Source of the DNA: Ampelocalamus luodianensis
Taxonomy: Eukaryota > Streptophyta > Magnoliopsida > Poales > Poaceae
Length of the DNA: 64,000 nt
Assembly (NCBI GenBank): GCA_036346255.1
Contig: CM070632.1
Span: forward strand, 18,989,408-19,053,407
Reading direction: 5' to 3'
Shown: one piece after another, positions 33,731-45,613 of the stretch
How the letters are laid out: the number at the start of each line of letters is the position of its first letter
Position numbering within the stretch: position 1 is the first letter of the stretch
The notes under the pieces: model-generated
What the model was told of the DNA's origin: nothing
The model's input: only the letters and a program-made list of their open reading frames with translations
Database searches by the model: none
Translations under genes and position numbers: made by a program

Positions 33731-34330
33731 CTATTTAAGGTCGAGTCCTGCTCCGACCAGTATCTTGGCACCCTCTAGCGAAGTACTTCCGTCGAGTTGT
33801 ACCTCCTTTATCTGGTTGGAAGGTTTTGGTGTCATCTTTGGTCTCGAGTGTTTGACCTGCATGTTAATGGTGTTAGTTCCCCTGGTCGGAAGTTCATCGA
33901 CCAGTTCTAAACATTTCCGATCGCATGCGTAGGCTATTTTCTGATCAACTCGGACCGTGATTACACCCTTTGGTCCCGGTATTTTCAAACTCTGATAACC
34001 GTAATGCGTGGCTATCAGGAATTTTGCTAAAGCTAGACGACCAAGGATTGCATTATATGCGGTTTCGAAATTTACCACATCAAATGAAATTTTTTCTGTC
34101 CGGAAGTTGTCGGGCTTTCCGAACGTAACCAGTAGGGACAAGTGCCCTATTGGCTTGGCGGTAGATCCAGAAACTATACCATGGAAGGCATATTTCACAG
34201 GTTTTACCTTGGATTTGGGAATCTACATGTCTTTCAAAGCACTTGCAAATAAAATATTTAGAGAACTACCCCCATCTATCAAGACCCGATTAACCCTGTA
34301 GTTATTAATAGTAGGCTCAACGATAATTGA
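33731..34330 (-). pseudogene. Aspartic protease of Tat element D
   Basis: The active site VLIDGGSSLNILFASALKDM lies at the end of the 34948-34223 frame, and the rest follows at 34198-33731 (KYAFHGIVSGSTAKPIGHLS, NAILGRLALAKFLIATHYGY, GPKGVITV). A stop between the two pieces (about 34199-34222) interrupts it. Compared with element F the second-lobe motif is ILGRLAL instead of ILGRPTL. Confidence 0.85.
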
Positions 34331-36474
34331 AAACCTACCTGGTCGAGTCGAAGGAATAGGGCAATCTTCTTTGCTGAAGGAGAGTATTGTCTCCGACCAC
34401 CTTGAAGGCTTAACGGCGATCGAAGGTTCAGTAAGGTTGACTTCTCGCTCCATGGCTTTCAAGTGATATCTGGACTCGTACGAAGAGGATCCACTGAAGA
34501 TCACATCGATAGTGTGCTGAGGTTCTTGGTACTCCATTTCTTCGTCACCATCTTTGTCCTTCTTGGAGCTTGTTTCCCCGAGCTCTTGTATCGACGGGAG
34601 TGAACCTTTACCTGCATAATAATCTTCCAGCTTCTTTTGCCAAGCACGACAATTGCGCAAGTTGTGTCCTGCTTGCTGGTGGAGAGGACACCACTTTTTA
34701 TTTTTCTTGTAATCATTGGTCGGGGCCTTGGCTTTACCATGACCAGAATAATCTTTTCTTCTCTTGGTAAATTTTTCAGGAACAGCAAGAACCTCCTTAT
34801 TGTTGGTTCTGTCATGCTTCTTTTTTTTTAGAGTCTTCTTTTGCTTCTTTTCTGTCCTATCTAAGCCAGGTTGGGGAATTTTATCTTTTCGATCAATGGC
34901 CTCGTTCCACTTGACCGCTTCACTGGCCGTCGCGTACTTGTCAGCCATGTCGAAGAGCTCGATGGTTGTTCGTGGGGGATGTATAGCTAAGTCCTCCGTA
35001 AACCTTCAATTTCTTAATCCCGTTTTGAAGGCTTGGATAACAGAAGATTCTGCAACCTCCAGTATTGAGTTACGAACTTTGGCTAAATCTTTTGATGTCT
35101 TTGAGAGTCTCTCGTAGATTTTTATCGTATTCTATGGAGATCGTCTTCCTTTCGAGGCGATCATACGCACTCAAAATTTGCAATCAAAAGGTCGCAGAGT
35201 TGCTCCCAAGTATACACGGACCCGACCGGAAGGTTAAGCAACCACGATCGGGCTGATCCTTCTAATACCGTAGGAAGATAGTTTGCCATTACATTTTTAT
35301 CACCACCAGCGGCTCTAATAGCATGGTATATATCCGAGAAATTCCAAAGGATTTTGGGTCCCATTGAATTTATCCAGATTGGCCGGTCGGAACCTATTTG
35401 GCCAACGCACAGCCTGGTGCCCTGCTGAGAAGGCTCGACAGCCTATGATAGTTTCGTGGCGCCTTCTTTGAAAAGGTGCCGGATTATAATCGGTTGGAGA
35501 CCGATTTCTAGGACCAGATTGTCGGTGCTCCAGAGTCCCGATTCGGTCGTGGACGCATCGAACGCCCGACCGCTTGCTCGGTTTAGGTGATGTCGAAGAT
35601 CACCGGTCCAAGCGATTGCTCCTCTCGACGAAGTGAGGTGAGGATTCTGAAACGCTCCTCCTCATGACTTGTTGGTCGGAATCGTCGAGGTGGTCGTAGT
35701 TTCAACTGATCTTCAACACGACCATGCATGCCCCTGCTTTGGGAAGAATGCTGAGACGAAGTCATGGTCTGACTTTGCGGGTGCCTTCGTTCCCGATATG
35801 CTTCTGTGCGCTGCATTGTCTGTTGGATAATCTCTGATACTTGACCTACAAGTTGGGCAAAACCTGGAGTCTCTGCCAAAGCAGGGTCAGAAATATTTAA
35901 CATATCCCTAACTCGTTGCAGGTTTTGTATTGTTACCGAAGGTCTCGAAGGATTTCTGCCAGAAGAAGGTGTCTGATGGCCTGAATCCCCTGATCTCCTG
36001 GTCGGTCTTGCCTGGTCCCTTACATTGGTTGGGCAGGATTAGGCGAATTAACTGATGGACGTCCACCAGTTCCGTTACCTCTGGCATTTGGTGCTTGACC
36101 GCCCGTACCATCTCCATTATTACGTGGTGGTGAGGCAACGTATGGAGGACCGTACACGGCATCTCGATCTGTATCTCCGATCGCATTGACCTCGTGCTTC
36201 CAGCAGATGATCCTCCGATGAGCTTCGTCGTGTCGATGGAGAGCCTTTAAGAGCTAAGAGCTTTTGCGAAGTTTCTACGACGAGAGCGCGGTGATCACTT
36301 CTTCGAGGTTTTCGGAAGGGTCTCAACCCGATCCGCGAATTGTCGATCGAATCGTCGAGCCTTATCATCCCCACTTGGTTTATGACCAATGGAGGTTTCA
36401 TTGACACCGCCACCGTGTGTCGGTTGGCTCCTCGAATTGCTAGAAGTCGCGGTGAGTACCTATCAACCATGATC
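34223..36474 (-). pseudogene. gag of Tat element D, main part (frameshifted)
   Basis: Positions 36470-35583 hold the N-terminal Arg/Pro-rich part (MVDRYSPRLLAIRGANRHTV; PALAETPGFAQLVGQVSEII). Positions 35364-35161 hold the start of the capsid (LPTVLEGSARSWLLNLPVGS, YTWEQLCDLLIANF). Positions 35160-34949 hold the remainder in broken frames. Positions 34948-34223 hold the C-terminal part: MADKYATASEAVKWNEAIDR, a Lys-rich linker and the CHHC knuckle WCPLHQQAGHNLRNCRAW. The gag is cut at 36474 by element C; its extreme N-terminus is at 42834-43166. Confidence 0.85.
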
Positions 36475-36504
36475 GCATCAAAGGTATATTGAACCTCGAA
36501 ATAA

Positions 36505-36587
36505 GCAATCTTTTAACAGCTTGTTTCCACAAAGACACAAAGCTAATTAGATTGATCCACACACCACATAGCTTATGCCACACAAAC
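36505..36587 (-). repeat. Short LTR fragment at the 3' side of element C
   Basis: About 80 bp (TTTTAACAGCTTGTTTCCAC through CATAGCTTATGCCACACAAA) repeat 41034-41117 of the C LTR with one or two differences. It is all that remains of the 3' LTR. Confidence 0.75.
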
Positions 36588-36661
36588 TATTGTGCTTCAC
36601 GAATCATTTCCAAGGTAGACTGATCTCCAAATTCCACAAATCCCTGACACAACTTCTAGCT

Positions 36662-37960
36662 TTAGCTCAAATTCTTCATAAAGTTCTGAAACTTTCCTTT
36701 ACTTCCAAAGCATCTCACGCTTAGAGCGTCAGCAACTACGCTGGCTTTCTCCCGATGGTAGTGGATTCCAAGATTGTAATCCTGATCAATTCCAACCATC
36801 TTCTCTGTCTCATATTCAACTGTAAAGATGTACTTTAGACTCTTATGATCCAGGTAGACTTTACACGACACCGATGAGGTAATGACGCCAAATCTTAAAG
36901 CATGCACTACTACAGCCTAATTCCGCATCATGAGTAGGGTAATTCTCCTCGGGGTCTCAATCGCCTTGACGCAAGCTACAACTCTTCCTTCTTCTTGCAT
37001 CAGACACATCCTAATCCTGACGCGAGGCATCACAATAGATATCGAAATCCTTGCGAATATCCGCAAAATCAAAGATCGGGTGAGGTCAAGCGCTTTAACT
37101 TCTTGAAAACTTTCCTCACAGTCGAGTCCAGTGAACTTTTTCTCCTTCAACAATTGCGTAAGAGGCTTAGCAATCGATGAGAATCCTCGATGAAACGCGC
37201 GTAATAACTCTGCCATCCCCAAGAAACTATTTAACTGGTTAGCCTTGGTCGGTCCTGTAACACACGCTTTACTTTTCCTGGTCAATCGCTACTCCATCTG
37301 GCGTCATAACATGGCCAAGGAAATCCACTTCCTTCTTCCAAAAGTCACACTTATCGAACTTGGCATACAAATCGATGCTCCCGAAGTTTCTCCAAAATTA
37401 ACCTCGTGTGTTCTCGTTCCTCCTCCGATCTAGAATAAACGAATATCGCCAATGAACACACACTACAAACTTGTCTAGGTATTCCATGAAGACTTTGTTC
37501 ATCATGTTCATGAAGTAAGCCGCATTTGTTAGCCCAAATGACATGACCAAGAACTCATAATGTCCATACCGCTGAGAAAGCGTCTTTGGTATATCCCTAG
37601 GGTAGATCTTCAATCGATGGTAGCCCGATCGCAAGTCGATCTTTGAGAACACCCGCCCCTTCATCCGTCGAACGATCATCTATTCCCGGGCGGATACTTA
37701 TTCTTGATACCTCGATAGAACAGAGTCGATACACATCCTCATGCTTCCGCTCTTCTTGACGAACAAGACCGGTGTCTCACTGACGAACTTGGTCTAACGA
37801 ACCTTTCTCGAGAAGTTCTTCAACGCTTCTTCAAACTCACACGGGCATTCGATGGTCGCGAAATTGGCGCCCCCCGCACTAGATCAATGACGAACTCGAT
37901 GTCACGATCCGTGGCATTCTGTAACGCTTCCGAAACACATCCGGTATTCTCTCGACTATT
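36662..37960 (-). pseudogene. Reverse transcriptase and RNase H of element C (heavily frameshifted)
   Basis: Positions 37679-37398 carry GRVFSKIDLRSGYHRLKI, GHYEFLVMSFGLTNA and NKVFMEYLDKFVV (the FIDD box follows in another frame). Positions 37285-36917 carry KPLTQLLKEKKFTGL and CEESFQEVKAL. Positions 36907-36662 carry the RNase H tail DHKSLKYIFT and VVADALSVR. Positions 37960-37680 hold the RT fingers in broken frames (SSLRKGSL-like text and MRMCIDSV). This is the same chromoviral type as element A but far more shifted. Confidence 0.82.
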
Positions 37961-39620
37961 GGTACACTCTCCATTGCAATGGTCTTCGATCATTTACTAG
38001 CAAGTGTCCTAGGAACCGATGTGGCTAGAAACTCCACTTTCCTTCCATCAAGATTCTCAACTGCTACGGTTTCGCCACAATCCAAAGACAGCCTTGTATA
38101 ACCAATCCATGCCAAGAATGACATCTAGGTCTGGGTATCAGGACAATTAGGTTGGCTAGAAACTCAACTCCGCCTATGAGTACCTTAGCTCCTAAACAAC
38201 CCACTCTAGAGCTTAGCTCTCTCGGCGATTGAACTAATAAAGTATGCTTAAGTTGTATCCTCCAACTTATTCTTAGTTGCAAAACCTGCACACAAAAGAA
38301 CTAAGCTCGATGGTATCGAATTAACAGAACTTACCCAAGACGATCGCCCGTGCTTCCCCGTGTTCTTCCAGGTGGTGGTTGACACGTTTCACCACGACCG
38401 TTCTTCCTGGCTGGTTGGGGCTCGAAAGTTCCTCGCTGGTGACCCTGCCGGTCTTAGAGCTCCAAGGTTGAAACGAATCGATGATCGTTCATGTGTGACA
38501 CCGACAGCAGTGGCCGCCGATGCAAGTAGCACACCCTGGCTCTTGCGACTTGTTGACCGTTGGATTCGCTGATCGTGCCGCGCGGTGTTCGGCAACCGGA
38601 CGAGGTGCCGAGGTTGGTGCAGTGTCCGCGGAGTTCGCGGAGAAAACCGCTGAATCGCGCAACGCCCTTGCTCTTCTCGCGGAATTGCCGCCTCCGCCGA
38701 TCATCTCGCTGCGATCTTCCGCCTTGCGCTTATCCTCCATGACTGCTTTATTGATCAATTTTGAAAGTCGTGAAGGTGGTGTAGGAGGTTGACACCGTTG
38801 TTCGGCCCCTTCAGAAACGACTCGCGAGCCTTGTCTCACTGCAACATCTTCTGCAGTATAGCAGCAAGTTGTGAGAACTTGTTGAGATAGTCGACAATCG
38901 ACAAGCTTCCTTGCTTTAGGCACGAAATTCATCTTTCTTTAGTTCAATTCCTTCGCACGTGGTAACCGCGGAATGTCAGAGAGAATTCCCAAGTGATATT
39001 CGCGTGGTGCCTCATGAGCGCGCAGGTTCTCCCACCATTTCGCGCAATGCCCTCCAACCGTGGATAGAGAACTTTTCATGATCACGATTGAGTGATCGCA
39101 ATCCTTTCAATCACCCGGCCAATCGCCGCCTTCCACAGAGACATGTCAAAATGTTGGTGGGGACGAGTCCTCGCGAATTTCGCAAGTTTGATGGTCCATG
39201 GTGACCATGAGCACCGGGCCTGCGGCTGGGTGAGTTTATTGTTCGTTGTGCATGGCTTGCATCCGAGTCATCATGGTCATCACCAGTTCCCGCCATGAAG
39301 GCTCCAAAGTTTGCAAGTCAATTGGGGTGCTTGTGGCGAATCGCTCGTAGCCGGTTGCTCATTGCTTGTCGTGTCAGTACCAACCACTTGCAAATCGCTT
39401 ATGAAGTTGTAACCATCCGCTAAGCTTCAAGGGTTAGATGGAAAGCGGGATTCTAAGCGGGGATCGGTTAAACCTCAACAAACCGAGAGAAAGCAACTTT
39501 ATTACTTACTTAGTACTGCAACAGCGTGGCGGCCTTTGCACCATATTCCACTCAAAGAAAATAGCTAACCTGGCACGCCAAAGGGCTAACACGATTAGAT
39601 CGACGCGCTTAACACACTAA
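37961..39620 (-). pseudogene. Protease and gag region of element C (frameshifted)
   Basis: The reverse strand of 38700-39300 matches 41860-42500, the second gag fragment, with many small indels. Translated pieces such as LVDCRLSQQVL (from 38932) and KAVMEDKRKAED (near 38750) align with the capsid tail (NKAL-EDKRK) of Tekay-type gag. The zinc-knuckle and protease segment (38000-38560) is degraded; only short pieces are readable. The gag start lies near 39300-39430. Confidence 0.6.
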
Positions 39621-40487
39621 GCCTCAATCGCGAACCTAGGCTTGGCGAACTCGGGCCGAGGTAATTCCACAACCACACTGCGCCCCGCCGGCCGACTTGA
39701 ATCAGGCCGGCATCAATCGATCCCGTGCCCTGATCAACAGAACAGCGCCGATGGCGCCGACACCTCCTCTCGGATCTTCCTCGATTCTTCATGTTCTTCT
39801 AGATCTTCTTCCTCTTCTTGGTCCGCTCGGTATGGCCCGATCTCTTCCAGATGGCGATCTTCGGGCCTTGGTGCCTTGTAGGCCCGCCTAGATCGCCATC
39901 ATCTCCATGGATTTCTTGACGACGCACGGTAGGTGTACCACCGTGGCATCTTCTCTCCTCCGTGATGGATAGTGTGCGTAGCTCCACGCCGCCGCCTCGG
40001 TAGCGAAGACGCGCCTTGCAACCGCGCATGTAGATGTGGCAGATCCGCATGGCCAGCGCCGATGATTCCTCGATTCTTCACTCCAAGTGATCCTCCCGAC
40101 GGAGATGTTCGGGCCTCGGCTTGCTGGTGTTCATCCCGCGATCCTGCGCCACGATCGTACTCCGCTTATGTCCATCCACCATCCGCTAGTTGCCTCGGCA
40201 CAACTGACCATCAAAACCTCCAAGCACCGCAGAGCTCCAAAGTTCATGGCCGAACCTCCACAACGCCACCGTAGGGTCCATATGCAGGCATCCGCCCACA
40301 AGATGCAGAGAGGGTAAGAACAACTTAAAAACAATGAGAGAGGGGAAAATTCTTAGCAATAGATGAGTCTAGAGAGACATGAGGAGTTAAGCAATAGGTT
40401 ACTCTTGCAAGTTAGTTTTCCTTTAGAAAATAGTTTGGACTCTCTAAAACGGCCGATCTAACTAAGGTCAAGACCTACAACAAGATA
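39621..40487. other. Leader region of element C between gag and PBS
   Basis: A GC-rich stretch, with 39770-39860 rich in TCTTC and repeated CGATTCTTCATG/CGATTCTTCACT (39782 and 40072). Open frames on both strands are below 100 residues with no motif. In position it corresponds to the ORF0-bearing leader of element A, but I cannot align an ORF0 here. Confidence 0.45.
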
Positions 40488-40498
40488 GCTCGATACCA
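40488..40498 (-). promoter_or_regulatory. Primer-binding site of element C (iMet type, one base short)
   Basis: The minus strand reads TGGTATCGAGC beside the LTR end, with the same missing base as in element A compared with TGGTATCAGAGC. Confidence 0.7.
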
Positions 40499-40502
40499 CC
40501 TC

Positions 40503-41850
40503 TGCCGGGACCCAAAAATGCAACTGACCCTCTGTGTATTCTCGACTAGTCCAGATCACGCTAGTACAAACAGCGTAACATAGGTGAAATATCAATCCAC
40601 ACAAACGAAATATAGCATAAACGAATAGTTTGAGTAACAACTTAGAGTTTTGACCTTAAGGTCGGGATTACAACTTATTAAGCTAACGCAGGCTTAACAC
40701 TAAAGAAATACGGCAATGAACGAAATAAACTCGCAAACTCCAATCAAGATACCACAGTAACCGATCGGGATCGATGACCTAGCGATCAACCTTCTTCCAC
40801 GAACTCCTCCTCGAAAGCAAAGCGTAAGACTCTCCACTTCAGAGGTTTGGACGCAAGTTTTACAACAAGCGTGAGTACACAACCGCATTTCGCAAATCAT
40901 ACCACCGAATGCAATATATAGATGCGTGCTTATTCCAAAGGAATGGCTTCTCTTTGTTATTTTGCTAAAATGCAACATTTGCAATTGAATACAAATAATA
41001 GAAGCATAATTGAAACAAATAAGCAAGCTTAATAACTTTTAACAGCTTGTTTCACAAAGACACAAAGCTAATTAGATTGATCCACACACCACATAGCTTA
41101 TGCCACACAAATATCCCATACCCAAAGTTTTATGAACACTACCCTCGTGTGAAATTTCCGAGCATGTCCATGACCATGACGCTATTCGAATAGATTGTTT
41201 AACACTCTGCAGAGGTTTGTACACTTTACCCACACGATACAACTAGTGTAGCTAGCACCGATCGTAACATAACAGCTGGAAACTCTCGCCTCAACATTGA
41301 CGTTCTTAATCACACAATCCCATATCACAAAGCTTAACCTATCCACCGAACCCCAATGTTGAAACTCCAGAACCATACTGTTAGCCTGTCTACCGGACAT
41401 GTGGTCGCGACAAAGATAGCTTAGTTCAATGTCGCACAAAGTTAAGTCCTTAATTGACCAAGGCAAGACTTCCATGTTCTAACTAAACCACACAGATAAC
41501 TCTCAATCACAAAGCCATTGGCTCACACAAGATTCCACCACTTGCATCAGCCTAAATCTTTACCACCCAGCTTGGTTTAGTGCAACACATGCCATCACGA
41601 GTAATAGCACACAAAGACACACAGCTTTATCACACAGCCCATAGTCACTTAGTCAATTTCACAATTTCACTCACATGAGATGATGACTCGTAGCATGGCT
41701 AAGCAATTCTAGTCGTTTAACCCACCATGTTGGCAATATGCTAATACCAACTAAGTAATTAACCAATCTAGGGCGACAAAATATCAAGATATACAAGTAG
41801 GCAAGGCGCACATAACAAGGTTGGAATTGCTGGCCTCCCTGCTTTGGATC
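40503..41850 (-). repeat. Partial 5' LTR of element C
   Basis: It starts TGCCGGGACCCAAAAATGC. Its first 80 bp align with the reverse complement of the end of LTR G (CTCTGTGTATTCTCGACTAG compared with the G text around 50840). It carries GTTTTGACCTTAAGGTCG and the palindromic module at 41161-41240. The module partner CATGAGATGATGACTCGTAG (41674) is also found reversed in G (49612-49650). The outer 1.5 kb or more is missing: the sequence passes into a gag fragment near 41850. Confidence 0.75.
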
Positions 41851-42815
41851 ATCCTGCGTTTGCGATTGTCTTCGGTTCCTTGCGCTTATCCTCCATGACT
41901 AAAGCTTTATTGATCAATTCTTGAAAGTCGGGGAGGTATGTGCAGGAGGTTGACTGAAGTCGGTGTTCGGTCCCTTGAGAAACGACTGCGAGCCTTGTGC
42001 GTTGCAACATCTTACTGCGACATAGCGAGCAAGTTGTGAGAACTTGTTGAGATAGTCGACCGACAAGCTTCCTTGCTTTAGAGCACTGAAATTCATCTTT
42101 CTTTAGTTCAATAATTCCTTCCAGTGCGTGGTAATGCGGCGGAATCTTTGTAGAGAATTCCTCCCAAGTGATATTCGTGGTGCCTCATGGCGCGCGAAGT
42201 TCTCCCACCGATCCGCAATGCCCTCCAAGCGGTGGGAGGCATAGAGAACTTTTCATGATCATTGCATTGGTGATCAGCAACTTCCTTTCAATCACCAAAG
42301 CCAATCGTCGGCTTCCACGGTGAGACATGTCGAGAAATGTTGGTGGGCGAGTCCTCATGAATCTGCAAGTTTGGATGGTCCATGGTGACCATGAGCACCG
42401 GGACTCCGTCTTTGGTGATTGTTGTTGTTATTATTCAGTTGTGCATGGCTTGCATCCGAGTCATCATGGTATTCATCAGTGATGCATGGCCGCCATGAAG
42501 GCTCCAAAGTTTTGCAAGTCAATTGGGGGTGCTTGTGGAATCGCTCCCTGTGTTGGTTGCTCATTGCTTGTTTGGTCTTTGGGTGCCGAACCACTTGCTG
42601 TCGTTTGGTGAGTTGTAACCATCTGCGAAGCTTCAAGGGTTAGATAAGGTAGCGCATGGGATGAGTTAAGAACTAAGCGGGGATCGGTTAAACCCAACAA
42701 GAAGAACCAAAGCAACTTTATTACTTAGGAACTTAGTACGGCGTGCAGGGGATGCCTAAGGGCCTGCGACTCATATTCACACTCAAAGAAAATAGCGAAC
42801 CTAAGCACACAATCT
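41851..42815 (-). pseudogene. Second gag fragment flanking the C LTR
   Basis: This is a duplicate of the gag part at 38700-39610, in the same orientation and on the other side of the LTR. Shared landmarks are the AACTTGTTGAGATAGTCGAC text (42032 and 38877) and CATGGTGACCATGAGCACCG (42380 and 39196). The copies differ mostly by short insertions and deletions. Its frame contains AVMEDKRK-like and FHEHALKQGSLSVDYLNKFS-like capsid text (42096-41914). Confidence 0.75.
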
Positions 42816-43166
42816 AACGGTGTTGAATTTTAGTCACCTTTTTGCCGGCCGAAATGTCCGGCTTGTCGAGGCTTTAGGTGTTCGAACTAGTCGAAAGCAC
42901 TTCTCCGCCGCCGATCGTAGCGGTGTATCCTCATCCATCCGGTCGACTTCGCCGATTTTAGCGATGGGCGAACCGGCGGAGGAGGATGATGAAGAGATTT
43001 CGTTTTCCTCCATGGCGCGCATGCATGCATCTATGTCGAGATTGGCATAGTTCGCCAGGTCGAACCAGTTTTCTTCATCCCAACTTCCCGCTATAACCGC
43101 ATTAGCGATCACAAACGGGGAATGGACAAAGATTTGATGAGCAGAGTAATTCTTCCAAGATTCCAC
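42816..43166 (-). pseudogene. gag N-terminus of Tat element D
   Basis: The minus-strand frame MESWKNYSAHQIFVHSPFVI continues with DLANYANLDIDACMRAMEEN, a serine run and DRMDEDTPLRSAAEKCF. It is the acidic N-terminal region that directly follows the leader in Tat elements and corresponds to 2996-2727 in element F. A stop at 42834 and the insertion of C separate it from the rest of gag. Confidence 0.7.
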
Positions 43167-43174
43167 GCCGCGAT

Positions 43175-43191
43175 CCCCACGGACGGCGCCA
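43175..43191 (-). promoter_or_regulatory. Primer-binding site of element D
   Basis: TGGCGCCGTCCGTGGGG on the minus strand begins two bases inside the 5' LTR boundary. It matches the site in element F except for one base. Confidence 0.78.
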
Positions 43192-43193
43192 AC

Positions 43194-43877
43194 TGTCGAC
43201 GATCAAGACGTCGATCTTACGAAAAAGAAAAGGAGAAAGTGACGTAGGAAATCTAGGTTAATAATGGGACTGCTCTTTTATTAGTATGAAGTGGGTTTTA
43301 CAGGGGATGCCTCCTGATTAGATGATGAACTACCCCTATATACACTGAGAACACTGCTTGTTCCTTTACAATATCAGACTTACAACACGAATCTAAGACT
43401 TCTATCTCTGTCTCTCGCTCCGTCCATGCTTCATCTTTAAATAGCCCTTGAAGAGATGACAATTACTTCTGGAGAAAATGTCTAATGTGAAGCGTTGCGA
43501 CTGGTCGGAGTCAAGTAACGGTTGATAAGGAATCAACCGTTTGGTGGTTATATGTCTATGAGATATATAACCGCATGGTGGTTGTTCGTCAGTGCTTCTG
43601 GATAAGAAATGTCGTATGGTATGGAACATACGCGTGCTCCATTCATCACACGGTAGAGAATATACTTGGAATTAGTTTCAAGTATCAGTTCATACCTTTT
43701 ACGAGTAGTTCTCCTGGTCGGGAGTTAGGCTTAGGCCTTCGTCCGACCAGGGTACCCATTATGTAACCTCTAGAATCTCTACGACCAGTGAGGTCGTGCA
43801 CCTTAGGGGTTATGACCATGAAGACGTATGGTCTGTTATGTATTAAAAATAATACATAGAGATTTTAATCCTCGTCA
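43194..43877 (-). repeat. 5' LTR of Tat element D (684 bp)
   Basis: It begins TGTCGACGATCAAG and ends TTAATCCTCGTCA, followed by the target duplication GAGGT. It lacks about 20 bp present in the 3' LTR near 5470-5490 (43400 region). The TATA-like CTATTTAAAG lies at 43435-43444 on the minus strand. Confidence 0.93.
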
Positions 43878-44380
43878 GAGGTAAAAGCCATGACCTCTCG
43901 CCGAAGCACCCAAGAAAGCAATTTTTAGAAAAAGAATTCTACCCCTCATTCGAAATATCCGGGCGTGTCCATAACCGAGGACGTGGCTATTCGAATAGAT
44001 TTACACTCTGCAGAGGTGTACAACTTTACCCACAAGAGGCAGTCGCTTGATATTACACACGTTGCCTTTGACATGTGAATCAAGTGGAGACCACCACCGG
44101 GCTTTTACAAGGTCCTGCTTTGACTTAGTCACAAAACACTAAGGTTTCGCCAACTCAGTGTGCGTATAACACCCGATGGCCCCCTCTTGTGCCGTGGTGC
44201 GCCAACAACACCTCCTCTGCCATGGAACCAAATCAGAGCATGACCACTTTACACCCGGTCCACCCCATAATGGACATGTGGTTGCACGGCATGGCCCAGA
44301 TCAATGGCTCCCAAGGTTCAGTGCTTAAATAGCTGCTCAGGCAAGGCTAACCTCAACCCAATGTGACCCCAACCATCAAC

Positions 44381-44462
44381 TCTGGGGCACCCAGGCGACT
44401 CCATAGCTACAACTTTTGGAGCCCCCAAGTGACTCCATAGCAACAACTTTTGGAGCACCCAC
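44381..44462 (+). repeat. Imperfect 40-bp tandem duplication in LTR E
   Basis: The two copies contain GACTCCATAGC(T/A)ACAACTTTTGGAGC, separated by CCCCAAGT. They differ at two or three positions. No function is evident. Confidence 0.8.
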
Positions 44463-45475
44463 TACTCGCACCTTGCCAACTTGCCCGAGCATAAAACAAG
44501 TTTTGGGTTCAACCTGGCCAAGGACCACCCTGGTCCCGGCACTGCAAATTTTAACAAAGTGGTCTCGCACTACAAACAACACAACTATGGCTTCAACCCT
44601 AGTTGCTTATCAGTAGCACCAACCAAAGTTCCATAATTCCATTAGTCAAGTTAAGCAATGTTGATTCATGAGGAGACCAACGTCTACTAGAGCATGGCTA
44701 AGCAAAAACGATACCCATGTTGGCAATAACAATAAGAAAACCAACTAACAGTACCCATCCTAAGGTGTTTAAGGGAAACATGTCAACATGTGAATTGCCA
44801 AAGAAGCAAGGAGGCATAAAACAGATAGGTATTTAACTAGAGCCCAAACCATTTTATAAAAGAAATAGCCATGCAGGTTTACAATAAAATAAGGTACTTT
44901 GTAAAGATAGGCTCAAAATGATCAAGGACCACGACTTGCCTTCGGTGGCGAGCTGCTGAACTTCTGAGAAAGCTGTTGGATCTTCGAGCTCCTCAGCACC
45001 AACGGAATCTACACATTGCAAAGAAAACAAATAAAAACAGCAACTCCAAAATGCAAACAAAAAGAGCTAAGCAAGAACCGAAGGAAAAGATCCAGAACCG
45101 AGGAGGTCCCAAAGGAGCAAGGAGAGCTTCTCCTGAACCGAAAGAGTTAGGAGCGGAGGTTAAAATGAAGAACAAAGAGGCAGTGGTGCTCCCTGGTGCT
45201 TTATTTAGAAGAAGAGGGGAAAGAAGCACCACAAAAGAGGGTGACCAAATTCAAAGCATTGGTACAAAAGGCACACTGCTACCAAGTACCACAAAGGACT
45301 TGGAGCAGGTAGGGGAGGAGACAAGAGAAGGAAAAGTCGCAGAGGAGCTGGTAACAATAAAAGGGCACAGGCTTTTGCAAAAGAAGTGATGGGACAAGAG
45401 GTAGAAAAGGTACTGACAGGACTGACAAAAGGGGATGGGTCAGGACTAACAAAGAGGTAAGTCAAAAGGGAGTGG

Positions 45476-45590
45476 TCTCAACCCACCAAGGTGGTCTTTG
45501 CAAAAAGACCAGAGGTCGTGACCAGAGAGGAGGTCTTAACCCGCAGAGGTGGTCTTTGCAAAAAGACCACGGGGAGGTCCTGGGGACAGG
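45476..45590 (+). repeat. Duplicated hairpin segment in LTR E
   Basis: GGTGGTCTTTGCAAAAAGACCA occurs in two tandem copies about 62 bp apart. Within each copy GGTCTTT and AAAGACC pair around a short GCAA loop. It directly precedes the 60-bp minisatellite and may be its ancestral unit. Confidence 0.7.
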
Positions 45591-45613
45591 AGGTCCAAAA
45601 GGCACAACGCGAA

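Larger units (their letters stand above)
36475..42815 (-). mobile_element. Element C: rearranged chromovirus remnant nested in D
   Basis: From right to left on the minus strand: a gag fragment (42815-41851), a partial LTR (about 41850-40503), an iMet-type PBS (40498-40488), a leader, gag, protease, RT and RNase H (to 36662) and a short LTR fragment (36505-36587). Integrase is missing. Both outer ends are deleted and I can find no target duplication, so the boundaries given are approximate. All coding parts are full of indels. It is related to element A and LTR G. Confidence 0.7.
5261..43877 (-). mobile_element. Element D: Tat-lineage Ty3/gypsy retrotransposon containing nested elements A, B and C
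   Basis: Two matching LTRs (5261-5963 and 43194-43877) are flanked by the same five bases GAGGT (5256-5260 and 43878-43882), which proves one insertion event. Read on the minus strand the order is 5' LTR, PBS, gag N-terminus, [C], gag, protease, RT, RNase H, integrase, [B], antisense ORF on the plus strand split by [A], PPT and 3' LTR. Without the insertions it would be about 12 kb. This order, with an oppositely oriented ORF between pol and the 3' LTR, is known for grass Tat elements such as RIRE2 and Grande. Confidence 0.93.
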
